From Bacillota bacterium (GTDB taxonomy: Bacteria > Bacillota > Clostridia > Lachnospirales > Cellulosilyticaceae): a stretch of 41,933 nucleotides of DNA. This document shows positions 25,367 through 33,775 of this stretch, one piece after another (the stretch's first letter is position 1; each line of letters opens with the position of its first letter). Location of the stretch: the NCBI GenBank assembly GCA_023410675.1, contig JAEYPM010000089.1:1-41933 (forward strand). Direction: 5' to 3'. Under the pieces are notes generated by a model, which saw nothing but the letters and a program-made list of their open reading frames with translations, did no database searches and was not told the DNA's origin. Position numbers and translations under genes: made by a program.

Positions 25367-26275
25367 ATGAAAAAAGACTATAAATCAGGGTTCATATCTA
25401 TTATTGGTAGACCTAATGTAGGTAAATCCACACTTATGAATAGACTGGTGGGAGAAAAAATTGCCATTATGTCAAACAAGCCTCAGACTACTAGAAACAA
25501 AATTCAATCTATCTTAACTACGAATGACTTTCAAGCTGTGTTTATTGATACACCAGGTATTCATACACCTAAAAATAAATTAGGGGAATATATGGTAAAA
25601 GAGGCACATACAACCCTTGGAGAAGTTGATATTATTTTCTATCTAATAGAAGCTGTGCCACATATTGGAAGAGTAGACCATGATATTATTGAACGCCTTA
25701 AAACAATAGATACACCTGTCTTTCTTTGCATTAATAAAATAGACAGTACATCTAAAGAACAAGTGGTAAAAACCATTAATTTATATATGGATATGCATTC
25801 ATTTGCAGAAATTATACCCATTTCTGCTTATGAGGGAACCAATATAGATGCCATACTTGAATGTATGGAAAAATACTTACCAAATGGACCCAAGTATTTT
25901 CCAGAAGACATGATTACAGATCAACCAGAAAGACAAATAGTAGCTGAAATTATAAGAGAAAAGGCACTGCATTTATTAGATCAAGAAATTCCACATGGTA
26001 TAGCGATAGAGATCGATATAATGAAGAAAAGAGAAGAAGGGAATATCGTTGACATAGAGGCTACAATTATTTGTGAAAGAGAAGCACATAAAAAAATCAT
26101 CATTGGAAAACAAGGGAGTATGATTAAAAATATAGGATCTAAGGCAAGATATGATATAGAGAGACTACTTGGTTCAAAAATTTATTTGAATTTATGGGTA
26201 AAGATTAAGAAAAATTGGAGAGATAGTGACTTCTTACTAAAGAATTTTGGTTATTACTCAAGAAATTCTTATTAG
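25367..26275 (+). CDS. era: GTPase Era
   Basis: This 302-residue GTPase binds the 3' end of 16S rRNA in 30S assembly. G1 GRPNVGKST (14-22), G3 DTPGIH (61-66) and G4 NKID (123-126) are followed by a KH domain (about 200-290) with GKQGSMIKNIG and the end WVKIKKNWRDS. AAGGAGGAAATA precedes the ATG. In Bacillus dgkA and cdd sit between ybeY and era; here ybeY leads directly to era with a 34-bp gap. Confidence 0.97.
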   Translation: MKKDYKSGFISIIGRPNVGKSTLMNRLVGEKIAIMSNKPQTTRNKIQSILTTNDFQAVFIDTPGIHTPKNKLGEYMVKEAHTTLGEVDIIFYLIEAVPHIGRVDHDIIERLKTIDTPVFLCINKIDSTSKEQVVKTINLYMDMHSFAEIIPISAYEGTNIDAILECMEKYLPNGPKYFPEDMITDQPERQIVAEIIREKALHLLDQEIPHGIAIEIDIMKKREEGNIVDIEATIICEREAHKKIIIGKQGSMIKNIGSKARYDIERLLGSKIYLNLWVKIKKNWRDSDFLLKNFGYYSRNSY

Positions 26276-26393
26276 TCAAGGGTCTTTTAACTGGAAGTTT
26301 TTATGTAGCATAGCATATTTAAATTTGCATATTTTATTATTTAGAAGCAACCAATAAAGTAATATAATATATTATTATTTAGGGGGCAATAAA

Positions 26394-26519
26394 ATGATAG
26401 ACAAATTTTGGAGCTATTTTGAAGAAACAGGTGATATTAAGGTATACTTAGGACTTAAAGAATATGAGAAGACACAAAATAATCTTACACAAAATAATCA
26501 AGATATTATAAATAATTAG
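26394..26519 (+). CDS. yqzL: YqzL-family small protein
   Basis: A 41-codon gene lies exactly where yqzL occurs in Firmicutes, between era and recO. The product begins MIDKFWSYFEETGDIKVYLG and continues with LKEYEKTQNN. The pattern F-W-x-x-F-x-x-T-G-(D/N)-x-x-x-Y-L-x-x-K-E is the YqzL signature. The C-terminal tail is rich in N and Q. TTTAGGGGGC lies 8 bases before the ATG. A TATAAT (26363-26368) upstream lacks a good -35. Function unknown. It ends 11 bp before recO. Confidence 0.85.
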   Translation: MIDKFWSYFEETGDIKVYLGLKEYEKTQNNLTQNNQDIINN

Positions 26520-26530
26520 GATGAGTACAT

Positions 26531-27289
26531 GTGATTATCAATACTACTGGTTTAATAATTAAAGAATATATTGTTGGAGAGAGTGATAAATATATTACTC
26601 TCTTCACAAAAGATTTAGGGAAAATACAAGTCATCGCACATCGTGCAAAAAAAAGTGATCGCGGTTTAGCTTCAGCTACACTGCTATTTACATATGGAAG
26701 TTTTATGATCAGTGTGTATAAAGAGACATACAAGTTGATTAGTGCAGAGGTACTAAGTACATTTTATGCTATTAGTCAAAATTTAGAGGCATTAACCTAT
26801 GCTGCTTATATTGGAGAGTTTATAGATGGGGTAACTGAGGAAGGGTTAAGTAGTAAAGATGTATTAGAAATCAGTGTAATGACCTTATCAGCACTTGAAA
26901 AAAAGGTAATACCTTTCAAGCTGATCCGAAGAATATTTGAGATGAAGATCCTGTCAGTATTAGGTTTTATGCCACAAATGTACAAGTGCACAAATTGCAA
27001 CGAAATAATAGAAGATGATTCTAAAGAGACTTATTTTTTTGTAGTGAACTCAGGAGGACTTGTGTGTAAAACGTGTACTGAGAATTATGATGAGCATCTA
27101 TCTATATCTTATAACACCTTGTACACATTAAGATATATTATTGATGTTCCAATTAAAAAGTTGTTCTCATTTAAAATTAATGATAAGATTCAACAAGAAC
27201 TTGATATTCTATGCAATCACTATATAGGCTATTATCTTGATAAAAAATTTAAGACTTTAGATTTTATTGAAAAGATTGATGGACTCTAG
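26531..27289 (+). CDS. recO: DNA repair protein RecO
   Basis: This 252-residue RecF-pathway mediator loads RecA on SSB-coated DNA. The N-terminal OB-fold has GLIIKEYIVGESDKYITLFTKD, and the helical C-terminal domain has a zinc knuckle with C153, C156, C179 and C182. Length is normal. The start is GTG 26531; the ATG at 26521 is out of frame. The weak AGGATG between yqzL and recO suggests translational coupling. Confidence 0.95.
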   Translation: MIINTTGLIIKEYIVGESDKYITLFTKDLGKIQVIAHRAKKSDRGLASATLLFTYGSFMISVYKETYKLISAEVLSTFYAISQNLEALTYAAYIGEFIDGVTEEGLSSKDVLEISVMTLSALEKKVIPFKLIRRIFEMKILSVLGFMPQMYKCTNCNEIIEDDSKETYFFVVNSGGLVCKTCTENYDEHLSISYNTLYTLRYIIDVPIKKLFSFKINDKIQQELDILCNHYIGYYLDKKFKTLDFIEKIDGL

Positions 27290-27309
27290 GAAAGTACGCG
27301 AGGTGAAAG

Positions 27310-29952
27310 ATGAAAGGAAAAATACTTTTATTTGATGGATTAAGTATAGCTCACAGAGCATTTTATGGGGTTCCTCCTTTGACAAATAAGCAGGGGGTGC
27401 CTACTAATGCTGTTTATGGTTTTTTAAATATTATGTTAAGTATTATTGAAAAAGAAAAACCTAGTTTATTAGGTGTAGCATTTGATGTAAGTGCTCCTAC
27501 ATTTAGACATAGCCTATCAAAAGAATATAAAGGTAATAGAAAGGGCATGCCAGAAGAACTACGACCTCAGATTCCTTTGCTAAAGAAGGTATTATCCAGT
27601 TTGAATATTTGCTTCATTGAAAAAGAAGGGTTTGAAGCAGACGATATATTAGGTACACTTGCAAAAAGTGCTGAAAATAATAATTATGATGTCGTTATTG
27701 TATCTGGTGATCGGGACCTCTTTCAAGTGACATCAGATGCTATTCAGTTAAAAATACCAAGAACTAAAAAGACTGGAACAGAAATAGAAAGCTACTATGC
27801 TAAAGATGTTGAGGCACTTTATGGCGTAAGCCCTAAAGAATTTATTGATGTAAAAGGACTTATGGGAGACGCTTCAGATAACATAAAAGGGGTACCAGGT
27901 ATAGGAGAAAAAACAGCCTTAAAACTTATAAAAGAATATGGTAGCATAGAACGTTTACTAGATAATGTAGAAAACATTACACAAAAAAAGGTAAAAGAAA
28001 ACCTTATAACTTATGCAAAAGATGCATTAGATAGTAAAATACTTGCTACTATTATTTGCGATGTCCCTTTAGAGTATAAATGGCAGGACTTTAACTATAA
28101 ACTCGTATTAGATAATACAAGCTATGAACTTTTAAGAGATTTAGAATTTAAGAGTATTATCAATAAGCTTCCAAAGGAAGAAAGTGCCCTATCTAAATCT
28201 CAAAATCTAGATATAAAGCGATGGGATGCTAACTTATTGAAACAGTTTCTTAATAAGGCAAAAAATAAAGAAAGTGCTATGTATTCTTATATAGATGAAG
28301 ACTTTTGGGGCATTGCTTTTTGCATAGATAATGAGGTAGGGTATGTGGAGATTGACAGTCATAATGAGGGGATCATATCCTTACTGAAAGAATATATGTC
28401 AAGTGATTATAAAAAAATAGTACATGGTGCTAAAAATTTAATGCATGATATGAGTAGATACACTTTGTTTCCTGAAAACATTGTTTTTGATACGTTAATA
28501 GCAACCTATCTTTTGCATCCAACAAATAGTACGTATGATGTATCAGAAATTGAGGAAATATTTTTAAAAGAAACCCATTGCAATAATTTAGAGTCCCTCT
28601 TAGGGAAGGGAAAGAATACAAAAAAGTGGCATGAGCTTGATACAGAAATTAGGCAAACACAAATGGCTAGTAGAGCCTACACTATTTATAAAGCTTCCTC
28701 TATAATTAAAGAACTTTTAATAGAAAATGAAATGGATCATCTTTTTTATTCAGTTGAAATGCCCCTTATTGAAGTATTATTTACTATGGAAAAAGAGGGG
28801 ATATTAGTTGATGTAAAAGGTTTAAAAGAATATGGTCTAGAACTAGAAAAAACAATAGATAAAGTTACTCAGGAAATTTATAATGAAGTAGGAGAGAAAT
28901 TTAACATTAATTCACCAAAACAGCTGGGCGTTATATTATTTGAAAAAATGAAAATTCCTGCAGTAAAAAAGACAAAGACAGGATATTCTACTGCGGCAGA
29001 TGTGTTAGAAAAACTTAAGTCTGACTATCCAATCATAGAAAAGATATTAGAGTATAGACAATATATGAAACTAAAATCTACCTATGTGGAAGGAATTTTA
29101 CAGGTATTATCGAAAGAAAATAAGGTGCATTCTACATTTAATCAAACGATAACTGCAACTGGAAGATTAAGTAGTACCGAACCTAATCTGCAAAATATTC
29201 CTATTAGAATGGAAATGGGAAGAAAAATACGCAAAGTATTTATACCTAAAAGTGAAGACTATATCTTTTTAGATGCAGATTATTCACAAATTGAGCTAAG
29301 GGTACTCGCACATATTGCAAAAGATAACGTTCTCATAGAAGCATTTAAAAATGGACTAGATATTCACACATTAACTGCATCACAAGTTTTCCACGTGCCA
29401 TTTGAGGAAGTAACTTCAAAGCAAAGAAGTAGTGCAAAAGCAGTAAATTTTGGTATAGTATATGGCATTAGTGCGTTTTCTTTATCTGATGATTTGCATA
29501 TTAGTCAACAAAATGCTAAGAAGTATATTGATAGTTATTTTGAAAAATATCCAAGCATCAAACAATATCTTGATGAGGTTGTTCGTTTTGCACAGCTTCA
29601 TGGATATGTTGAAACATTGTTTCACAGGAAGAGGGAAATACCTGAAATTCAATCAAGTAATTTTAACATAAGAGAATTTGGAAAAAGGATTGCGATGAAT
29701 ACACCCATTCAAGGCACATCTGCAGATATTATAAAAATAGCTATGATAAAAGTATATCAGGCACTCAAAAATAATAAGATGCAGTCAAAATTAGTCTTAA
29801 CAGTCCATGATGAACTCATCATAGAGACCCATAAGGATGAGGTGGATAAAGTTAAAGAGATTCTTAAATATGAAATGGAGCAAGCTGTTTCATTAGATGT
29901 TCCATTAGAAGTTGATATTCATGAAGGCAATAATTGGTTTGAAACAAAGTGA
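27310..29952 (+). CDS. polA: DNA polymerase I, proofreading domain inactive
   Basis: 880 residues. The 5'-3' exonuclease (about 1-300) contains EADDILGTLAK, VSGDRDLFQ and GLMGDASDNIKGVPGIGEKTA. The polymerase (about 480-880) has motif A DADYSQIELR (about 655), motif B RSSAKAVNFGIVYG and motif C VHDE (about 831-834). The middle 3'-5' exonuclease region (about 305-470) keeps the fold (HGAKNLMHDMSRY and FDTLIATYLLHP) but lacks the metal-binding D-x-E and the last Y-x3-D, as in Bacillus and Taq enzymes. It fills gaps in repair and removes Okazaki primers. GCGAGGTGAAAG precedes the ATG, 20 bp after recO. coaE follows. Confidence 0.97.
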   Translation: MKGKILLFDGLSIAHRAFYGVPPLTNKQGVPTNAVYGFLNIMLSIIEKEKPSLLGVAFDVSAPTFRHSLSKEYKGNRKGMPEELRPQIPLLKKVLSSLNICFIEKEGFEADDILGTLAKSAENNNYDVVIVSGDRDLFQVTSDAIQLKIPRTKKTGTEIESYYAKDVEALYGVSPKEFIDVKGLMGDASDNIKGVPGIGEKTALKLIKEYGSIERLLDNVENITQKKVKENLITYAKDALDSKILATIICDVPLEYKWQDFNYKLVLDNTSYELLRDLEFKSIINKLPKEESALSKSQNLDIKRWDANLLKQFLNKAKNKESAMYSYIDEDFWGIAFCIDNEVGYVEIDSHNEGIISLLKEYMSSDYKKIVHGAKNLMHDMSRYTLFPENIVFDTLIATYLLHPTNSTYDVSEIEEIFLKETHCNNLESLLGKGKNTKKWHELDTEIRQTQMASRAYTIYKASSIIKELLIENEMDHLFYSVEMPLIEVLFTMEKEGILVDVKGLKEYGLELEKTIDKVTQEIYNEVGEKFNINSPKQLGVILFEKMKIPAVKKTKTGYSTAADVLEKLKSDYPIIEKILEYRQYMKLKSTYVEGILQVLSKENKVHSTFNQTITATGRLSSTEPNLQNIPIRMEMGRKIRKVFIPKSEDYIFLDADYSQIELRVLAHIAKDNVLIEAFKNGLDIHTLTASQVFHVPFEEVTSKQRSSAKAVNFGIVYGISAFSLSDDLHISQQNAKKYIDSYFEKYPSIKQYLDEVVRFAQLHGYVETLFHRKREIPEIQSSNFNIREFGKRIAMNTPIQGTSADIIKIAMIKVYQALKNNKMQSKLVLTVHDELIIETHKDEVDKVKEILKYEMEQAVSLDVPLEVDIHEGNNWFETK

Positions 29953-29995
29953 TCAGCTAAATAATAACTAATTTATTAAAAAGGTGGAAGGAAAT

Positions 29996-30589
29996 ATGAA
30001 GGTAATAGGAATAGTTGGGGGAATGGGGGTAGGGAAAACATCTATAGTATCGCTTTTCCAGCAGCTGCATAATACACATGTAATTTCTGGAGATGAAATA
30101 GGTCATAAAATACTTAGGAAAGATGGCAGAGCTTATTATAGTGTTATAGATGCTTTTGGTCCCCTCATACTAGATAGTAGTCATGAGATATCTAGAAAAA
30201 AGCTAGGGGAAATAGTTTTCCATGATTCTACAAAATTATCTTTACTTAATAGGTTAACCCATCCTATTATATATGATGAAGTAAAAAGAGAAATAGAAAG
30301 CTTAAAAAGTACAAATGAATATGATTTTATCATAGTTGATGCAGCATTATTATTTGAGATAGGGCTAGATAAACTAACGGATATTATAGTAGGCGTCTAT
30401 GCTGAAGATAGTATAAGAATAAAAAGGATAATGGAAAGAGATCTTTTTACAGAAGAAGAGGCTAAAAGAAGGATTAAGGTTCAAAAAAGATGGGAAGAAT
30501 ATAATAAGACTCCAGATTATTTTATTGATAATAGTTTTTCAATCGACTTTACGAAAGACCAACTAGCAAGAATTATTTCTGAACTATAG
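29996..30589 (+). CDS. coaE: Dephospho-CoA kinase
   Basis: This 197-residue enzyme catalyses the last step of coenzyme A synthesis, phosphorylating the 3'-OH of dephospho-CoA. The P-loop is GIVGGMGVGKTS (5-16). ISGDEIGHKILR and LTHPIIYDEVKREIE mark the substrate lid, and IIVDAALLFEIGLD is the conserved Walker-B-like segment. ATG 29996 has AAGGTGG 8 bases upstream; the in-frame GTG at 29984 lies inside that site. polA-coaE linkage is common in bacteria. Confidence 0.95.
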   Translation: MKVIGIVGGMGVGKTSIVSLFQQLHNTHVISGDEIGHKILRKDGRAYYSVIDAFGPLILDSSHEISRKKLGEIVFHDSTKLSLLNRLTHPIIYDEVKREIESLKSTNEYDFIIVDAALLFEIGLDKLTDIIVGVYAEDSIRIKRIMERDLFTEEEAKRRIKVQKRWEEYNKTPDYFIDNSFSIDFTKDQLARIISEL

Positions 30590-30602
30590 AAAGGTTATTA
30601 TC

Positions 30603-31148
30603 ATGACATTGAAAAAGTCTATACGCTGGACTACCACGATTCTATTTTTATTTATAGCTTCCCTTATAGTTCTTTATTATAACTACCCAAAAGCATATAA
30701 GCAAATAGTATATGCGTATGCAAATGAATTTGACCTTGATCCATTTTTGATTTATTCTGTTATGAAGACAGAAAGTAACTTTGATACTTATGCTATATCC
30801 TATAGAGGAGCTAAAGGTCTTTTACAGATCATGGATGGGACAGGATGGTGGGCTTCAGAATGCTTAGACTTATCTTCTTATGGAAGCGATCAGTTATTTG
30901 ACCCAGAAGTCAATATAAAGATAGGTTGTTGGTATTTATCAAAGCTCATTAAACAATATGATGGGGATATCAATAAAGCTTTAGCCGCATATAATGCTGG
31001 CTCAGGAAACGTGGCAAAATGGACAAATAATAGTATGTATAGCCATGATGGAAAGACGCTTTCTTACATACCTTTTAAGGAAACACGTACTTACATCAAT
31101 AAAGTCAATTTTCATCACAGAATATACACACTTATATATAGAGAATAA
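30603..31148 (+). CDS. Membrane-anchored lytic transglycosylase (SLT domain)
   Basis: This 181-residue protein has an N-terminal membrane anchor (about 10-27) and then a soluble-lytic-transglycosylase domain. The catalytic glutamate is E57 in VMKTESNFDTYAISYRGAKG. It is followed by GLLQIMDGTGWW and the AAYNAGSGNVAKW motif (about 128-140). It cleaves peptidoglycan between MurNAc and GlcNAc outside the membrane, in wall turnover or spore wall remodelling. GAAAGG precedes the ATG, 13 bp after coaE. A coaE-slt order of this kind is seen in other clostridia. Confidence 0.92.
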   Translation: MTLKKSIRWTTTILFLFIASLIVLYYNYPKAYKQIVYAYANEFDLDPFLIYSVMKTESNFDTYAISYRGAKGLLQIMDGTGWWASECLDLSSYGSDQLFDPEVNIKIGCWYLSKLIKQYDGDINKALAAYNAGSGNVAKWTNNSMYSHDGKTLSYIPFKETRTYINKVNFHHRIYTLIYRE

Positions 31149-31162
31149 GGAGGAACCTTAAC

Positions 31163-32776
31163 ATGGTTCAAAGTGTTAAAAAAATACTATGTTTTATTCT
31201 GATGGGAGTAATATTTTCAGGGTGTAGTATGATTCAAAATCCTCAAGATGAATCAGAGGTTATGCAAAATAATAAACAGCTTTCATCACAGGAAACTGAG
31301 GAAAGTAGCAAAGTAGTTGAAAATAGCATAAAAATACCTATGGATTCACCGCTCACGCTTCACCCTATCTATAATACTAAAAAAAGTGTGGAACAAACAT
31401 TATATCTTTTGTTTGAGCCATTAGTTATCATTAAGGAAGATGGCAGTATTATGCCCAATATAGCAAAAACATGGGAAATCAATGAATCACAAAATATAAT
31501 TGTACTGACTATTCAGGATAATATTAAATGGCATGATGGCACAGTACTTTCAACAGAAGATATTGCATTTACCTTAGATGCTATTAAAAGTGCACCAGAA
31601 AGTGCATATAGGCAAGCCACAGATAACTTGGTGAGTACAGAAATATTTAACAATACAACGATGAAGCTTATTTACAAACAGCCTTTTAGCAATGTGGAAG
31701 CAACGTTGTTTTTTCCAGTGATCCCTAAACATATTTATAATGTACCCAAAGAAGAAGCAATTATATTAAATCCAGTAGGATCTGGACCTTATAAATATGA
31801 TAGTATGATACCTTTAAAGTATCTAAATCTTGTAGCCAATAGTGATTATTTTAAATCAGTACCTCAAATAAGTAATATTAAGGTTGTCATAGTTCCAAAT
31901 CAAGAAGCAGCACTTAGTGCTTTTGAGCAGGGACTTATTGATGTAGCTTACACAAATATCATGGAGTGGGGTAAATATGCTAAAGATAAGAATGCTACAC
32001 CTCATGAATTAACCTCTAATGTGTATGAGTTTATTGGTCTGAATTTTAACAAACCACTTTTTCAAAACAAGAATATTAGAAAAGCAATGGTTTATGGATT
32101 AGATAGAGAGAAGATGGTATATGTCTATTACTTAGGACATGCTGAAGTTACAGACACGCCTATTAGTCCTAAAAATTATCTGTTTAACAGAAATTTAGGT
32201 ATTAAGGATTATGATAAAGAAGAAGCAAAACTGCTGCTTATGCAAGAAGGTTATGAAAAATCAGGACTTGATAGTACCTTTACTAAAGAAGGCAATCCCC
32301 TTGCATTTTCTCTTTTAGTGAATAATGAAAATACTGAAAGAATCAAAGTGGCTAAGGAAATTCAAAAAATGTATGCAGAGGTTGGCATACAAGTAAACAT
32401 AGAAGAAGTTGATAAAGAGACTTATCTTTCTCGTATCTATGCAAAACAATACGATGCATTTCTTGGCGGTTGGCAGTTATCTTATGCCTTAGATTTAAGT
32501 TTTGCATTTCACTCAAGTGAAATATTAGCAGGTGATAATTTTATTAGTTACAAAGATGAAAAAATGGATACACTTCTTAGTCAAATGTTTTTAGCTAATG
32601 ATACAACAAAAGTTAGTGTATATAGTAGTTTTCAAGAATATTTTTCAGAGCAAAATCCATATATTAGCCTTTATTTTAAAAATGAAGTATTACTGACTAA
32701 AAATAAAATTAAAGGGAATATTCATCCTACGCCTACTCATATATATAATGATATACAGCTATGGCAAGTAAAGTAG
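31163..32776 (+). CDS. Orphan peptide-binding lipoprotein (SBP_bac_5/OppA family)
   Basis: This 537-residue extracytoplasmic binding protein has a lipobox IFSGC with C21 and a serine/glutamate-rich linker. Family-5 landmarks are LTLHPIYNTKKSVEQTLYLLFEPL, IKWHDGTVLSTEDIAFTLDAI, NPVGSGPYKYD and NIRKAMVYGLDREKMV. It is of the type that binds oligopeptides, nickel or similar ligands. AAGGAGGAACC precedes the ATG, 14 bp after the transglycosylase. No Opp-type permease or ATPase is in the window. Next to a transglycosylase, wall-peptide binding is a reasonable guess, but only a guess. Confidence 0.9.
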   Translation: MVQSVKKILCFILMGVIFSGCSMIQNPQDESEVMQNNKQLSSQETEESSKVVENSIKIPMDSPLTLHPIYNTKKSVEQTLYLLFEPLVIIKEDGSIMPNIAKTWEINESQNIIVLTIQDNIKWHDGTVLSTEDIAFTLDAIKSAPESAYRQATDNLVSTEIFNNTTMKLIYKQPFSNVEATLFFPVIPKHIYNVPKEEAIILNPVGSGPYKYDSMIPLKYLNLVANSDYFKSVPQISNIKVVIVPNQEAALSAFEQGLIDVAYTNIMEWGKYAKDKNATPHELTSNVYEFIGLNFNKPLFQNKNIRKAMVYGLDREKMVYVYYLGHAEVTDTPISPKNYLFNRNLGIKDYDKEEAKLLLMQEGYEKSGLDSTFTKEGNPLAFSLLVNNENTERIKVAKEIQKMYAEVGIQVNIEEVDKETYLSRIYAKQYDAFLGGWQLSYALDLSFAFHSSEILAGDNFISYKDEKMDTLLSQMFLANDTTKVSVYSSFQEYFSEQNPYISLYFKNEVLLTKNKIKGNIHPTPTHIYNDIQLWQVK

Positions 32777-32806
32777 TTCATCTTATGGAACTACTTTACT
32801 TTTATT
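32766..32806 (+). terminator. Intrinsic terminator ending the yqfC-to-SBP run
   Basis: Perfect 14-bp arms AAGTAAAGTAGTTC (32766-32779) and GAACTACTTTACTT (32788-32801) are followed by TTATTT. The left arm contains the stop codon of the binding-protein gene. Confidence 0.85.
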
Positions 32807-32823
32807 TCAAGTTTATATATAGT
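32795..32823 (+). promoter_or_regulatory. Candidate promoter for the GalT-like gene and its operon
   Basis: TTTACT (32795-32800), 17-bp spacer and TATAGT (32818-32823). The -35 overlaps the terminator's right arm. The start of transcription would be near 32830, about 20 nt before the ATG. Confidence 0.35.
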
Positions 32824-32848
32824 AAAATAGAAAGAAGAAGTGAATATT

Positions 32849-33772
32849 ATGTCTAAGATGTATTATGATAAATATTTTGATCATTCATGTATTGTATCTA
32901 AAAATAGAAATGAAAGACCACATATAGAAGATGATGTGCATAGCTGCCCATTTTGTGTGGGTAATGAGTCATATATTGAAAATATTTGGCTAGAAGAAAA
33001 GGATGATAAAGGAAATCTCTTAGTTAGAATTATCAATAATAAATATCCTTTATGTAGTGAAGTAGGTGAGTTATATGGCATACATGACGTAGTCATCGAT
33101 ACGCCTTATCATTTTGATAATCCGAAAAATTTTTCTATTGATCATTGGTATAGACTATTACTTTGCATAAAAAAACGATGCCAAGCCATTTTATCAGATG
33201 AGAATATTGCATTTGTACAAGTTTTTAAGAATTATGGGAAACTTGCAGGGGCCAGTATTAAACATTCTCATTGGCAGATTGCTGGGTTAAGTGAAGTCCC
33301 TCATACGATGGTGAAGCATTATAATGCGTATAAAAAATATAACAATAAAACTTGTTATATATGTGAAGCCATTAGAAATAGTAATGAAAGATACATAATA
33401 TATGAAAATGATTATTGGACAAGTATAGCACCGAAGATATCAAGTTATCAGCAAGAAACATGGCTGATTCCGAATAAACATATAAGAGACTATCAGAAGT
33501 TAGGGGATAGTGAGCTTATAAGTTTAGCTTCTTTATTTAAAGCTATTTTAACAGCGTATAATACAATTATTCCTGATATGCACTATAATATATGTTTTAT
33601 TAGTGCACCTAAAGATCAAGACATAGACTACCATTTTTTAATAAAAATTATTCCAAGGTGTTCAACTATTGCAGGATTTGAAATTGCTACAGGTTGTTAT
33701 ATTAATGTAGTGGATCCTGCTGATCATGCTCAAAATTTAAGAAAGGTACTGATAAAGAATGAAGGGAGCTAA
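32849..33772 (+). CDS. GalT/HIT-superfamily nucleotidyltransferase-like protein
   Basis: This 307-residue cytosolic protein resembles galactose-1-phosphate uridylyltransferase and the related DUF4931 / ADP-sugar phosphorylase proteins. The first zinc pair is CPFC (C33, C36), followed by GIHDVVIDTPYH (H79). The active-site triad is H139-S-H141-W-Q143 (GASIKHSHWQIAGL), where H141 would be the nucleotidylated histidine. Classical GalT reads HPHGQ. A second pair, CYIC (C169, C172), starts the C-terminal half, which has ETWLIPNKHIRDYQ. No galK, galE or other Leloir gene is nearby, so the substrate is open. ATG 32849 is preferred over an in-frame GTG at 32840, which overlaps GAAGAAG. The next gene starts 3 bp after the stop. 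Confidence 0.75.
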   Translation: MSKMYYDKYFDHSCIVSKNRNERPHIEDDVHSCPFCVGNESYIENIWLEEKDDKGNLLVRIINNKYPLCSEVGELYGIHDVVIDTPYHFDNPKNFSIDHWYRLLLCIKKRCQAILSDENIAFVQVFKNYGKLAGASIKHSHWQIAGLSEVPHTMVKHYNAYKKYNNKTCYICEAIRNSNERYIIYENDYWTSIAPKISSYQQETWLIPNKHIRDYQKLGDSELISLASLFKAILTAYNTIIPDMHYNICFISAPKDQDIDYHFLIKIIPRCSTIAGFEIATGCYINVVDPADHAQNLRKVLIKNEGS

Positions 33773-33775
33773 AAA

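Noticed and set aside
27310..29952. Loss of proofreading in polA as a novel defect
   Set aside because: Missing exonuclease metal ligands are normal in many Firmicutes and Thermus enzymes.
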